A DNA stretch of 64,000 nucleotides from Sporothrix humicola (lineage: Eukaryota > Ascomycota > Sordariomycetes > Ophiostomatales > Ophiostomataceae), in contig WNYE01000002.1 in the NCBI GenBank assembly GCA_021396245.1, forward strand, positions 310,001-374,000, read 5' to 3'. Below are positions 21,151-33,798 of this stretch, one piece after another. The first letter of the stretch is position 1, and the number at the start of each line of letters is the position of its first letter. Position numbers and translations under genes: made by a program. Below the pieces are notes generated by a model that saw nothing but the letters and a program-made list of their open reading frames with translations, had not been told where the DNA came from and made no database searches.

Positions 21151-22634
21151 TAGACGCGCTTCACCTTAAAGACCCAGGTAAACTTCATCAGGTACTTGCA
21201 GAAGGACTCCGTGGGCGCGCTGCTGCCGCTGGCCTCGGCCTCCTCGAGCTCGAGCTGCCACAGCTTCCAGGCGCGCAGCAGCCAGCCGGCGATAAAGGCG
21301 GCGATAAACACGAGGCCGGCAAACAGCTGGACGTGCAGGTACGAGTCCTTGCCGGTGCCGCTGCGCAGACTCAAGCCGATGACTTCGGCGCAGGTGGCGG
21401 GGGCCACGAGGGCGATCCAAAGAACCGAAAGAGCGGCCGGCAGGAGGGGGATGCCGATGATCTCGGCGGTGACGGGGGCGACGGTGGCCCAGAGGAGACC
21501 GGCGAAGCAGCCCAACAAGGAATAGACGATGAGGCCGGCGTAGTACTTGCCGGCAAAGATCCAGATGAAGAGGGCGGCGACGCCGGCGGTCAGGGTGCCG
21601 AGGGACATAATGTTGAGACGGCCGACGGGGTCAGACAGGAAACCGATCATGGGCCGACCCAAACCTTGGCTCAGGTTGAACATGGCGGCGACGATCGAGC
21701 CCTGCTGGGCGGTGCCGCCGACGGCCTCGGCGTAGTCGGGCAGGGAGAAGATGACGATGATGTAGCCGAGGATGCTGAAAAAGGCCCAAGTCACTAACAA
21801 AATATACTCGACACGCTTGAGCAGGCTCAGCTTGAACGGGACGTGGACGGAGCCGACAATCTTGTTGCGGTCCTTGACCAGGACCAAGGAAACCATGTTG
21901 GCCGCGAAGGCGACAATGGCAATGACGCGGAAGGCCCAGGCGAGGCCAATGTTGCGGATCATGGCGTTTGTGGCCAGCGAGTAGGTGAGGCCGCCAAAAC
22001 CTGAGCCGGAGGTGCCCAGCGCGTTGGCAAACGAGCGGCGCTTGGTGAACCACTGCGGGACGATGCCGACGGAGGCGACAAAGATGAAGCCCATGCCGGT
22101 GCCGAAGGCGACGCCTTGACTCAACAAAAGGTGCCAGATCTTGGAGGTGAACGACGCACCGATAAAGGCGGCCGTCTCGAAAACGATGCCGATAAACAGC
22201 GTCATGCGCGTGCCCAACTTGCCGACACTGACCGTCGAAAGGGGCGACACTAACAATGCAATCGAAATGGACAGACCGCCGACAAACGCATAGGCGACGG
22301 GGCTGGCGTCTTCAAAGACATTGTTGTTGAGAAAGTAGGCGAGGAAAATGGCATAGGCCGAGTTGAGGCCCCAGGTGTGGGCGTTGAGCAGCCAAACGGC
22401 AAAGACGACGACCCAGCCGTAGCCGCCCTCCTTGAACTCTTCCTCTTTCGGAGCTTCGGCGGGAGGTTGATCGACATCGGTCGTGGCGGCGACAACACCG
22501 TTCGCTGGAGAAGGCGAGACCGTCTCGTCGTTGGACGTCGACTCGTCGTCGCCCGTCGGCAGCACCTGCTTCTCTTCGGCTGCCGAATCGGCAGAGCCGG
22601 GCAGGTATGCCGGCTTTTCTGTTGTGGCGGACAT
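21150..22634 (-). CDS. MFS monocarboxylate-transporter-like permease (MCH/MCT family)
   Basis: Single exon, ATG at 22634 (start MSATTEKPAY), stop TAA at 21152-21150, 494 residues. After an acidic N-terminal tail of about 95 residues comes the family hallmark GGYGWVVVFAVWLLNAHTWG at TM1. Twelve hydrophobic segments follow. FGTGMGFIFVASVGIVPQWF lies around TM4-5, then KRRSFANALGTSGSGFGG in the next loop and helix. The family moves monocarboxylates, riboflavin or related small acids across the plasma or organelle membrane; the substrate here is not known. A longer in-frame extension upstream lacks conserved features, and Met-Ser-Ala-Thr followed by an acidic tail is a usual start for fungal members. 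The stop codon abuts the triple hairpin described separately. Confidence 0.9.
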   Translation of the reverse strand: MSATTEKPAYLPGSADSAAEEKQVLPTGDDESTSNDETVSPSPANGVVAATTDVDQPPAEAPKEEEFKEGGYGWVVVFAVWLLNAHTWGLNSAYAIFLAYFLNNNVFEDASPVAYAFVGGLSISIALLVSPLSTVSVGKLGTRMTLFIGIVFETAAFIGASFTSKIWHLLLSQGVAFGTGMGFIFVASVGIVPQWFTKRRSFANALGTSGSGFGGLTYSLATNAMIRNIGLAWAFRVIAIVAFAANMVSLVLVKDRNKIVGSVHVPFKLSLLKRVEYILLVTWAFFSILGYIIVIFSLPDYAEAVGGTAQQGSIVAAMFNLSQGLGRPMIGFLSDPVGRLNIMSLGTLTAGVAALFIWIFAGKYYAGLIVYSLLGCFAGLLWATVAPVTAEIIGIPLLPAALSVLWIALVAPATCAEVIGLSLRSGTGKDSYLHVQLFAGLVFIAAFIAGWLLRAWKLWQLELEEAEASGSSAPTESFCKYLMKFTWVFKVKRV

Positions 22635-25600
22635 GTTGTGTGGTGTGGAATTAAATGAAAATAAGAAAAAAAAGATGCGGAGATGACCGCCGGTGTAAGA
22701 CAGCGGTGACACAGCCGTGTAAGTCGGCCGAAATAGTATTAAGGAAAGGAATAAATTGGCAGAAGAGCAAAGAAAGGCCAAAAATGAGAATGCTAAATAA
22801 AATGAATGTGGATTCGAGAGTCGGCTGCGTGACAGCGAAACTCTTTCAAATGCAAAATGCAAATGTCAAAAGTACGACGTGCAAAAGAGGGGATGCTGGT
22901 CGTGTGGACGTTGCTTTTGGAGGGTAGGTGCGTTTGCCGGACGAGCGCTAGGAAAGCGGAAGGCGTGCCGAGTTCCTGGATCGAGGAGATAGGGAAGGAG
23001 CCAAGCGTGCGGACGGCCAATGCAGCCAAAAGACGGCGACTGAATTTCTACCACCAAAACTAAAAATGTGCACCAAAGCCTATGGAAGGACTGGATTTGG
23101 TGTTTGGGTGTTTGCCCAGTTCTTATATTATGGGGCAGCCTGTAGAAGAAGGCGAGAAAAGAGGCGAAAAAAGGAAGGAGCTGTCGAAGCAGTTGCCGTT
23201 GTCGATGTTGTCGATATTATTATTTCTGTCGAATAAATCCCAGAAAGGAAAGAACAACCAAAACAACAGAACCGACAACTACCATCACAGAGGAAGGGAC
23301 GATGGTATATATATTATCGGATACGGGATGGGAAGGCACAAAGTAAAGAAAACGGAAAAGGGGGGCTGCACTTATTGCTGCAGGCCTGGGATGGCAATGG
23401 AGATGCGACGCGACATTGGAATAGCCCAACGGGCGACGGAGTAACAGCGCCTGTCAGAGAAAACGACAAGAAAAAAGACAAAAACAAGCCTGGACGGACC
23501 CGACGCTAGAGCGTAAGAAGAGTAGAAACGAGCAAAAAGAAGAAAATTACAGCGAGGAGAAACTCGAAGCCGGCCGCTGTAGCGTGGATTACCAAAGACG
23601 GCGGCCAGAAGAGCGACAAAACGTGCGGGTGGGCGGTCGACTCACGGGCGGTACGAAACCGAGTGTGCGTTGACAGTCACAGTTTTCTATTTTTGCATTT
23701 ATTTTGTAAAGAAAAATAAATCGTAAATTCAGGCGGCAGAGGCCTAGCACGGAGAGTCAAGTGCGAATAACCCGTGGAAATAAGAAAAAGTGGAGACACA
23801 AAGGAGAAAAAAGGCAGTCTGTGACTGCAAAAAAAACCGAAAAATAGGAAATAAAATAGGAAATAAAATACGAAAATTGGAAACAAAGAGCAGACCAGAC
23901 CAGCCAGAACAACCACACAACGGGGGAATTAACACGGCTCCAGACCCCAGTCGTCCACGTCCACAGTCGATCCAGTTATCTCCATTGTCGTCCACACAAG
24001 GCAGGTGCAGCCAGTATTACTGCTTGGACACAGAAAGTACACTTCTATGAAGCTTGTTCTCGACTCATCTCGACGAGCTTCTTCACACCACGACGGCGCC
24101 GATCAACGTGCAGACCCGAACGGGTGCAGACTGGCAGAGGGTGTGGTCTACTCTATTTTGTTTTATGTATGTGTATGGTCGGCTGGAATGTCAATGTGAT
24201 CTCGAAAGACAAACAAGGAAACCAACACCACACCCAGTAGCCGTTTTCTTTTTGTGTAGCATAGAATATTCCGACAATCTGCGACCTGTGGCAGTCCCGA
24301 CTGCTGGGATTCGGGTGTAGTCTGGTATGTCGTACCTGAACTTGCCCTCATTGCGACACACTTTATCGGAAAAACGTCGCCATATGACAGGCTACATCCA
24401 GAGCAACGATATGGATACACCCAATAGAAGAGAGACAGACGATGCTGAGATTGTGGTTGAGATGTTCAAGATGTCAGGATGTCCAGATCAATGGCATCCT
24501 ACGTCGCAGGCTCGACAGGAACAACAGCCTTGGCGAGGGGGGCGACCAGGGACGACATCGGCAGGCAACAGGGCAAAAGGCAACGACGGGACATTTGTTG
24601 ACACCCTTTCAAAACAACCCTGGAAAGCGATAACGGTCGACACAGAATTATCACGAAAGCAAAAACGGCCCGAGGGACTGGAGTCATCTTCCTGGCACAG
24701 TCGGCTGGGCCGCGGAAACGGTCGAGCCGTGTGGCATCATAAGAATTTGGGGCATTTGAGAATTACCTAGACAGGCAATTTTGGACAATGGAGCACATCG
24801 GATTCACCTTGTTCCTATCGTGCTATCGGGCCAGTTCCAAGTTGACGGTGGCATTCATAGGGGATCGCCCAGGATTGCGAGGGAGAGAGAGAGAGGAGAG
24901 ACGCTCCGTAAAAACGACATGCTCTCGCACATCTTTGTAATCTCCGCCGACCCTTTTTTCTCAGACAGACGTGTCCATTGTCGTACGCTCGTCGGGAAAA
25001 GGATAAGCCATGACGGGGGTCAGAGAAGAATAGAACGAAATTTTCGTGATATTACTCGGCGCAGTCCGAACGGAGACGGAGCCCAAGGACGGAACGGAGT
25101 GCTTGGCGGGCGGTCTGAGGTAAAGTGAGAGCGCTAGACTTGTTTCGGCCGCCTTTTAAGTTTACAGGGCGTTCCCGCCTGTGGCGACTCGCTAACACCA
25201 CTAACACTGACACTGACAGCTGCGCTGTCGACTTTGCTGATTCATCCTGTCACTGTAAGTAGGCAGATCAACTTAACTCCCCGAAAATGGCGGCACATGA
25301 TCCCGCGTCCAACAGGGTCGTTTTACGTGTTTTGGGTGACGGTTTTATGGCACGTTTGGGGGTGCTTTGAAGAAACTTTGGGGGACAGTTCAAGGTAGGC
25401 GCAGTTGGGTAGCAGCCGAAGACGTGTTTGACCGCGTTTGCTTGTGGGCACTTTGGTCGTGACGGCGTCATTCAGAATGGGAGAAGAGGATTCAAAGAAA
25501 ATATCGACAAAATCGCGTTGACCGTTATCGTTGACTTTCTTCTGGACCCATCTCAGCCTCAGCATCAGCATACAGGATCGACGACGGATACACTTGCCTT

Positions 25601-27938
25601 GTACGGCCTGCATCGGGGTTTGCTTTTCGAGGAAGGCGTATTACTGTGTAGGCCATTATTTCCAGAAGAAGCAATAAACGACGTCCAATCTCTCGACTCT
25701 AGATCCTTGCAATCCTCGCATCTATCGGAATGGGAAAATAAATCTCAACAATCGCCGGCACTCTGGCCCGAGCTGAGATGTCAAGAACAAAAGGAAGAAA
25801 TAAAAGACTATCGACAAGCTTTCCTAAATCGGACCTCCAGGTCAAGCAAAGCTTGTCTCTGACTCGACCTGCCATTGGCCAATGCCACGCGAGATTGACT
25901 GACATGAAGGGCGTGGGCGTGCTCATCGACGGTTTGCATCCTCTTCAGCCTTGTATCCCACGCCGGAGCGCCGGAGATGCATGTTCAGTCGGCACTCTGG
26001 CCAGTTTTGTGGCTACCTTCTCCCTCCCAAATAAAGACGGCCCCTGACCCGAACCAGACAAGAGGTCCACACTTTTCAACATCCAGAGCAACAATGCGGA
26101 GCCTCCAACGATATGACAGAGGACGTGAATAGATGACCTGTTCCGGATCCCACGAACCCGGTACTGACCAGCATGCATCTTATCATTCACCAAATTAACT
26201 GTTGGGCACCGAAATCAGCTGTCATGGAAGACGCTGTCCCGGCGCCGGCAAGTGCCGTTTTGACTTGGTTACGGTGAATGTCAAGAAACGGTGGCGGCCG
26301 CCAAGCCGCAAGTCGGCAAAAACGAACACAAGCTTGTTCAAGAGGGTGCATCTGCACGTGTATGCACGCCGTAGTGCAAGCATAAAGAGGAAGCATAAAA
26401 GGATGGATAGCACATGCAAGTGCAAATCGGGTGCAGAAGAAGTGCATCCACTCTATGCGCAATTGGGACGCGCTGGAGAAAAGTGGACCCGTGAATGCAC
26501 ACGAAAGAAAACAACCAACAACATCACGGCCGGCAAGACAGAGACGGCGTCATGGTCAGAGCAATAGTTCCGATGGCCGACACAATCGTCTGCTCGAATT
26601 TGAAGACCGACGATTGCCGGACGGCGGAAAGAGTGCCGGATTACGAAAGCAGCGCTTTAAAGAGGCACTCTGTTCTGTAGACGGACCAACCAAGCCTACG
26701 CCAACACGTGTCTACACAATGCATTGGATGACTGATCAAAAAGCATCTGTCAATGTGACAGAGGGTAAACAAACTGAGAGTTGACATCAAGCAAACAATG
26801 TCGTGAAGATGTTTCTTGTCTTCGTCGCCATCACGTGATAACCACGAAAGACGCAAGGAGGTTCCTGTCTCAAATGACGTTGTTTTGATCGCGGGCCGTC
26901 GCAATCTTGGGGCGCGATCGTTCTAGCGTTTCTTTGCCAATCTTGGGGATCGCTTGTTAAGCTCAGCTCAGCTCAGCTAAACTCAGCTCAACTCGCGAGG
27001 TTTGTTTTGTTTCGGTTGCGATACTCAAAGTGAGTCGAAAGCGGCAGATCGCTGCCTCTTAGCGTGTTATGCACTGTGGGCACGATATCAGGCACGATAA
27101 AATGCGACATCAGGCACGCTCTGGGCGATGATTTCAGCAATTAATTCTGCAGGTCGAAATAAACCCAAAAATCTCAGCCTGGTCGCTGGCCTGGGCGGGC
27201 CTGTGCTGGCCTGCAGAAAGGGCGACCTCCTACTGGCTGAATTGTGTGGGAAAGACCCCAGTTGTCTAGTCAACCGCGCAACAGTGGGGTAAACAAAAAA
27301 TAATATGGGGCCCTTGTCAATTATTGTGGCCCAAAATATTGAAATGGGTAGCAATAGCAGGCAAGAGCAGAATGCGACAGGGGCAGCACAGGTAAAAAGT
27401 GCAGGCGCAATTACCCAAAACAACAGATTTTGGGGGTGCAGAAATCCAGGCCACTCTTTGAAAATAGGAGTCACTCTTCTCACGATTCATGCATCACACC
27501 TAAACTTCACGCTTCACGAACTCTTGACAACACACGCCGCCACACATCTGCGCACGAAAACAGACCTGTCGCTTTGTCGTCAGTCGCCCATCGTCACCGC
27601 TTCGCTTCGCTCACCGCCCGACCGCCACAGCCCTGTCTCACATCCAAACACTGTCTCTGATCTTTCTCAAACTTCCCGTGCACTTTGCACTCTTTTTGGA
27701 ACCTTTCTTTCTCGCCTCTTCCGTCTTCCGTCCCTGCCCCAGCAACCCGCCGTGCCGCTGTAAACAATAACTTCTCTTCTATTCTTCATCTACAAACTTT
27801 ACTTTTTTGGACTTCATCTCGACAACATCTCCAACAACCTTTCTTAGCTTGTATCTATCCCGCGATCGTGTTTGTTTACTTTCTCCAGAGCCTCCTCTCT
27901 ATCCCGATATCCCATTCTCAACCACATCACTGCCCGCC
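22635..27938. other. Gene-poor stretch of 5.3 kb
   Basis: No gene supported. The left part is the upstream region of the MFS gene. The right part, from about 27480 on, is rich in C and CT and looks like the leader of the LIM gene. A CTCAG pentamer array lies at 26961-26996. Just before it, CAATCTTGGGG occurs twice (near 26901 and 26938). No transposon ends or coding remnants were seen. Confidence 0.5.
26961..26996. repeat. GCTCA pentamer tandem repeat
   Basis: About six imperfect GCTCA units in a row, broken once by TAAAC. It lies about 0.95 kb upstream of the LIM gene, in non-coding DNA. Confidence 0.8.
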
Positions 27939-30900
27939 ATGTCGACCGTGTCGGCCCGCGGCAAGCCGAAAGACCGGACGCCGTCCGGCAACTACATGTC
28001 CAACGATCAGTTTGGTAGGTTTGCCAGCCCGTGAATGACAATGGAAATCATCCTCTAACAGTCTAGCCAACTACCTTGCCGACCTGCGCAACACCCGCAT
28101 CGCCCGCCCCGGCGGTGCTCGTCCTCTGCCCTCCAGCAGCGGCAGCTCGTCTCGCCGCGACTCTGGCCGTGTTTCCATTGGCAGCCGGGTCTCCTTTGGC
28201 GCGTCCACCGTCGCTGCCGCCGCCGAAGCCTTTAACAACGCCTCTGCATCCGCATCCACATCTACGTCACACATCCGTACACAATCCGATGCTCCTGCAC
28301 CAGCAGCTTCCACGTCAGGCCGTCCCTCATTAGGCGGCCACTCCATCTCTGGCAGCATTTCTTCGCGCTACTCGACTGTCAGCGGCCGCGGCCGTGACTA
28401 CTACCCAGCCTCGACAACAACATCTGCGGCAGCACCCTCTGTGCGCCCACTACGCCCCGATGAGGTTGTGCCCACCGACACATACATGGAGCGCGGCCAG
28501 CGCTGGATGGAAAAGGAGGAGGTTGTCTCTCTGCGCCATGCTCTTGAGGATATGGACCTCAAGACCGACAAGGCTTCTGGGGTTGTGCCTCTGATCCCCA
28601 CACCCGGCAGCGACGCCGACCCCGATGAGCAGCGCATCTATGCCGCCGCGCTCGACGAGGCCGCCGACCTAGTCTGGCAGCACCAGAACGACGTCAAGCC
28701 GCCCGAGCCTGGAGCTCCCTACCAGTACAAGAACCACCTGCGCAAAAACAGCTACGCCCATGCCCGCACCGCTAGTGTCGGTCGGTATGGCAACGACATT
28801 GAGCCCAGCGGGCTGGCCCGCGACCCCGGCTCGCGTTCCGTCTCTGGCAGCTCGGCTGCGTCGTCGATCGACGCCTCTGGCTCTCGCCGCGACCGCTACT
28901 CATTTGGCTCCAACCGCGTCGTCAGTAATGGCTCCAACAGCGGCACCAACAGTGCCCGCCAGAGTCTGGACCAAACAGACGCCACTCCATCGGCCTCCAT
29001 TCCCATGGGCCCTCCGGCTGGTGGTTCCATTCGGTCCAAGGCATACAAGGGTCTCGCTGGGGGTCCCCGCCCTATGGTCGCCACCTCCTCTTCTTCTGGA
29101 GCTGCCAACAGCAAGGCAGCCGCCGCTCATCGTCGCCGGAGTAGTATGAAGCGCAACATTAGCGGCGAGATCGAGAAGCCCTTTTCGGGTGATCAGATCT
29201 ACGAGGAGCCCGAGACGTCTACACCGGACAAGCGGGCCAAGACAAGAGCTGCCATGGACGTCAGCGGTGGCAGTGTACTGCAGGCCAAGCCGGAGTCCAC
29301 CGTGAACAACACTGCCGGCAGTGGAACACCAACCAGTGGTTTCTCCAAGCTCATCTCCCGCTACGAGATCCACCGCAACCCGCCCTCGCAGTCGCGCAAT
29401 CCCCAGTACACGGTGAACCCCGAGGCCGACGTCTCCTTGTCGAAAAAGGATAGTGTCAGCTCGTCGCCCGACGTGCCTCGCAAGAACGGCCTCGAGATCC
29501 GCAGCGACGATATCCGCAATGCCACCAGCATGAAGCTCAAGGACCGCAACCCCAAACTCCCCACCCCGTCGTTTGTCAGTGATACCCCGGGGCGCCCGAT
29601 TGTAAGCTTTGATGCCAATTGGAAAGATCCAGCCGAGGAGGAGGCCAAAGAGTCCCAGACTCGGACGCCTTTTGCCGCCAGCAGTAACGGCAGTAAAACG
29701 GCTACTGATGCAAAGCCAGGCGTCCGGGAGACGAACTTCCCCTCCAGCACAACTACCCAGAGCCCAGTCTCCAACCCTGCCCCGAGCCCCATCACCAACA
29801 CAAGCTCCTCAGGCCCCTTTCAAAAGATCCGCAAAATCAGCCCAAAGAACATCTTTGCCCGGAGGCACCAGCAGCAGCAGCAGCGTGAACGGGAACAAGA
29901 ACTGCACCGCCAACAGCAACAACAAAAGCAGCTCCAACAGACCCCGTCGACCGTTGTTGTCCCGCCTTCTTCGGATTTTCGGTCGCCGCCGGCTGTCCCG
30001 ACGCAGCAGCAGCAACAGCAGCAACAGCACGTCAACCAGCACGGTGGCCAGCACCAACAGCCCCAACAGCCGCGCCCGAAAGCACGTAACATTTTCGATC
30101 GCACCCCCGCTGTTCAAGTAAATGCTGCTCCCACTGTTGTCGTTGCTCCCCCCCCTGCTGTTCCTGCTGTTACTGTTGCACCTGCTGCCCCAGTTGTTGC
30201 TGCTCCTCCCGCCATCTCGACTATCAGTGTCTCTGAGGAGCCTTCAATGGTTCCTGCACCTCTTTCACGCCCATCTCCTCCGGCATCCATGCCAATCCCG
30301 ACCATTGCCGTCTCCGAAGACCCTACGCCTGCACCGCTCTCTTCTCGCCCACAACCGGCTCCTCCCATCCCCGCCATTGTCCTGCCTGGTGGTGATGACG
30401 AGCCTATGCCGCCAGCTCCTCCTGCTCCTCCTTCTTCCTCCCGCTCCGACATCCCTAGTATTCTTGTCCCTGGTCATGGTAGGAACATCCGCGGCCCGGC
30501 AGCACCTCCCATCCCGATGATTGTTACCCCAGACGATGACAACAACTCTCGTGGTGCAGCTGCGCCTCCCATCCCGATGATCATCACCCCGGACGCCGAC
30601 GACAATTCGGGCCCAGCTCCTCCTGTCATTATTACCACACCCGCATCGTCCACCACTACATCGTCGGTTCGGCCTCTGCCTACGCCGAATGCACCTTCCA
30701 GCGGCAGTCGGGCTCCTCGCAGCCATTGGTCACGAGCTCATGCCCACCACCCTGCACCGCCTGCCTCGTCGACTGGAAGTGTGTCGGGCAGCCGTGCCAC
30801 GGCTCGTTGCCACGAGTGCCGCTACCCCATTGAGGGCCGCTTTATTGCTCTGGCCGGTTTGCCTGGTGCCGCTAGTAACGGCAGCAACGGATCGGAACGC

Positions 30901-31506
30901 TTCCACCCTCAGTGCTTCCGCTGCTACTCGTGCGGTACGAGCCTCGAGGCTTTGGAGATCTCGCCCGAGCCCGATGAGTTCCGCAACGCCCGTCTCCATC
31001 GTATTGCCCTGCGAGCCCGTGGCGAGATTCTGGACGAGGCGCCCGGCGAGACCATGGGCGAGGACGGCGACGACCGCCTGCGGTTCTTCTGCCACCTGGA
31101 CTGGCACGAGCAATTTGCGCCCCGCTGCAAGCACTGCACGACGCCCATTGTCGGCGAGCACGTCGTCGCCCTGGGCGCCCACTGGCACGTCGGCCACTTC
31201 TTCTGTGCCGAGTGCGGCGACCCGTTTGGCGCCGGCGCCACGCACATTGAAAAGGACGGCTACGCCTGGTGCATCAACTGCCAGACGCGTCGCACCGAGC
31301 GTCGCGCGCCCAAGTGCCGGGCCTGTGGTAAGGCTGTCATTGGGCAGTACGTGCAGGCGCTGGCCGCCGAGTGGCACGACGACTGTTTCCGCTGTGCCGT
31401 GTGCAGCGGCGGGTTTGCCGACGGACAGATTTTCCCGAGAGAGGGCAAGGGTGGGTTGATGCAGGTGGTGTGCACGATGTGCCGGCAGAGAGAGCTGAAG
31501 GCATAG
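27939..31506 (+). CDS. Triple-LIM-domain protein, paxillin-like
   Basis: Two exons, 27939-28014 and 28067-31506; 1171 residues. The 52-nt intron (GTAGGT...TAG) must use the AG at 28065-28066, because the AG five bases earlier would put a stop in frame. The join gives SNDQFANYLADLRNTR, the conserved N-terminal motif of fungal LIM proteins. Residues 30-930 are low-complexity: Ser-rich, poly-Gln runs near 625 and 670 and Pro-rich. They include six copies of a P-I-P-x-I motif at about 740-870. Three LIM zinc domains follow: from C940 (RCHECRYPIEG), from about 1045 (CKHCTTPIVGEHVV) and from about 1108 (CRACGKAVIGQYV), with Cys/His ligands in place. The fungal homologue class (Pxl1-like) acts at the septum and polarity sites with Rho signalling. 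Confidence 0.92.
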
Positions 31507-32096
31507 GTGTGAGCCGAAGGCGAGCACCGTCAAGACAACAACACCGATGCGGGCCGAGGATTCTGTCCAAAGCTGAGCCGAAGGTGAACACAAAAGGAGA
31601 GTGGAGTGAAATAATGTGAAGGGCGATGACATCTAGACTGGTGTTTTTGTTTGGGATATTTGTTTGATTTGATTTCGCATAGTTTGGGTCTTGGGGCGCG
31701 TTTGTTTTTGTTCTTGTTTGGATTTTGCTTTTATTTCTGCTTTGCTTTTGTCTCGTTTGATCTTCTTGCCATTGTCTTTTGAGTTTTGCGTCGTTTTTTG
31801 CTTCTTCGTTTTGATGCACTTTAACGTTCAAGAGTACAAGATTTGATGATTACACATGTTATGGTCATGAATACATTTTTTCGTCGGCAATCAACGCGCT
31901 TTGTGAAACTGTAAAAGCAGTCGAGATTAAGTTTGAAAATTTTGGTCTTATTTGTTCAGTTCAGGCCGTACCCAGAGAGTATCGCATCTGTATCTGCCTT
32001 GGTGTATATCCCCAACTCCGGCTCAGCTTTCTGTCCGTACTATCTTCACATTGACATCGTCCTTCTCGTCCGTCTTTCGTCTGCTTCTCTCCTCGT
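31507..32096. other. Convergent 3' intergenic region between LIM and SUMO genes
   Basis: 590 bp with T-rich tracts (TTTGTTTT-like, 31640-31800) that fit 3' untranslated and polyadenylation signals of the LIM gene. No gene seen. Confidence 0.6.
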
Positions 32097-32535
32097 CTAG
32101 TTGCCGCCCAGCTGTTCTTGGTGCACCTCCAGCGTGTCCGAGTCCTGCATTTCGAGCTGAGGGAGTTAGTAACTGTGTTCGTAAGGGAGTGTGTTGTCTG
32201 CCTGGGCCTGACAGCTGCTCGCAGGATTCGATTCAATGCCCGCTCGCCAGCTGCGCTGGCTCGCTGTATCGCCTACTTACAGTATCCGGCGTGTCGCTCG
32301 GCTGCACGCGCTGCCCGTCAAACAGGAACCGCACGCTCGACAGCGACTTGCCCTGCCGCTCGCAAAACGCCGCCATCAGCTTCTCGAGCTTCGTCGTCCG
32401 CTTGATCTTGAAAAAGACCTCGTTGTTGTTGTCCGTCACCTTGATGTTGAGGTGCTCGACGGCCGCGGGGGCACCGTCGCCGGCGGTGGCGGCGTCCTTG
32501 TTGTCGGCGGGGTTGGGGGTGTTGGGCTCGGACAT
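32097..32535 (-). CDS. SMT3: SUMO, ubiquitin-like modifier
   Basis: Two exons, 32535-32281 and 32156-32097, with a 124-nt intron (GTAAGT...CAG, phase 0); 104 residues. After a charged N-terminal tail of about 25 residues comes the SUMO fold: EHLNIKVTDNNNEVFFKIKR, then KLEKLMAAFCERQGK, RFLFDGQRV and DTLEMQDSDTLEVHQEQLGG. It ends Gly-Gly-Asn, so a SUMO protease must remove only one residue to expose the diglycine. SUMO is joined to lysines of nuclear proteins. The ATG at 32535 is preferred. An in-frame ATG at 32595 lies just before a CTAAC branch-like site and CAG (ending at 32554), so it is probably inside a 5' leader intron, perhaps 32821-32554 with donor GTGAGT. The CMC4 gene diverges from the other side of a 1.26-kb spacer. 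Confidence 0.96.
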
Positions 32536-33798
32536 TTTTGCGTGTGGGTGTGTCTGGGAGAGAGTTGTTAGCAGAATTCGAGGGTTGACGTCCATTTTAT
32601 ACTGCTGGCTGCCACGATGTCGGCTGCTGCCTAGCCGTTGTAGACATGCGGCACAGCGTCACTGTCATCGTCCGCACGCAAGACTCGAGACTGCGCATGT
32701 CTAGTCCAGCATCCTAATGCGAGCATCGACGCGCCTCCCATCCCTGGCGGCGCATGCATGCGATGCAGACAGGCACGCCGGCTTGAGCTTCACTCTTCTT
32801 CCGCGAGTTGATAAAACTCACCTTGACCGAGAGTGGTGCTATTATCCGTTTGTACTGTTTTGCGCGTCTCGTGAGACTTGGGCGGTGTAGTTCTCTTCGA
32901 ATGCGATCGTCGGCGATGCGAGGGGAGAGAGAGAAAGAGGGGGTGGGGAGAGAAGAAAGAAGTTGTCGCGTGGACGTTCGTTGAGAATTGTTGGTGTGTA
33001 GTTGTGTAGGAGACAAAAAGTCGAGAGGAAAGAAATAAAAAAGAGAGAAAGGTTGTAGACCAAAATAGTGGCTGTCGTCAAAAACGTTTGAAACCGCGAG
33101 AGGCGACAAGAGAGGTGAGGGAGAAGCCAGGCCAAAAAGCGTGACAGGGCGTCTTAGCGGCAAGTGAAGGGCGAGAGAGGAGGGGCGGCAGACAGAATGG
33201 GGGAGGAAGGCAGGAGGCAGAAAAGAGGGGGACTCTGGCGGCAAGGGCAGGGCGATGGCCGTGAAATCGTGTTAATAATAGGGCGGTGGGCGCCAACGGT
33301 CCAGTGGCGGTTGTTGGTTTTCAGGGAAAGAACCAGAACCAGCAACCAATCCCCGTTAACAGTTCTTCACGGATGCCGGACTTTACGGTGCACCAGCCGA
33401 GAGAGGAAGCGACAAGACTGAAAAGAAGGGTGAAAAACACAGGCAAACAGAAAGTAAACAAAATTGGTAATCAGTTAAAACAAAATGTGTGCGTCGTGAT
33501 GTAGATTTGTTTGCGATCAGAAATCGACAAATACACGTGACCAGCTCTGGCTGCCAAGTTGATGGCAGGAGCTGCTGGTCGATGACGATATGGGGAAGGC
33601 ACTTCTGGCTGGCACTCGAAACTAACAAAGGCAATCGCCAGGTTTGTTGACGAGAGTTGGATCTCTCCTTGAACAACATATTCTTTCAACACAACGAGAA
33701 GATACACTTGCATCTAGCAGTCACAAGACCATTGCCAGTTCCTCAAACATCCCACCTTTGCACACGACTTACAGAAGCTTGTGCCTCGTTCCGACATC
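32536..33798. other. Divergent upstream region shared by SUMO and CMC4
   Basis: 1.26 kb between two divergent starts. It holds the probable 5' leader intron of the SUMO gene (32554-32821) and purine-rich + strand tracts around 32920-33060. No further gene seen. Confidence 0.55.

Noticed and set aside
30730..31632. 300-codon open frame antisense to the LIM domains
   Set aside because: It overlaps the most conserved part of the LIM gene in reverse and shows no motif.
32593..32595. Upstream in-frame ATG of the SUMO gene
   Set aside because: It precedes a branch-like site and acceptor, so it is probably intronic; SUMO proteins normally start at the downstream Met.
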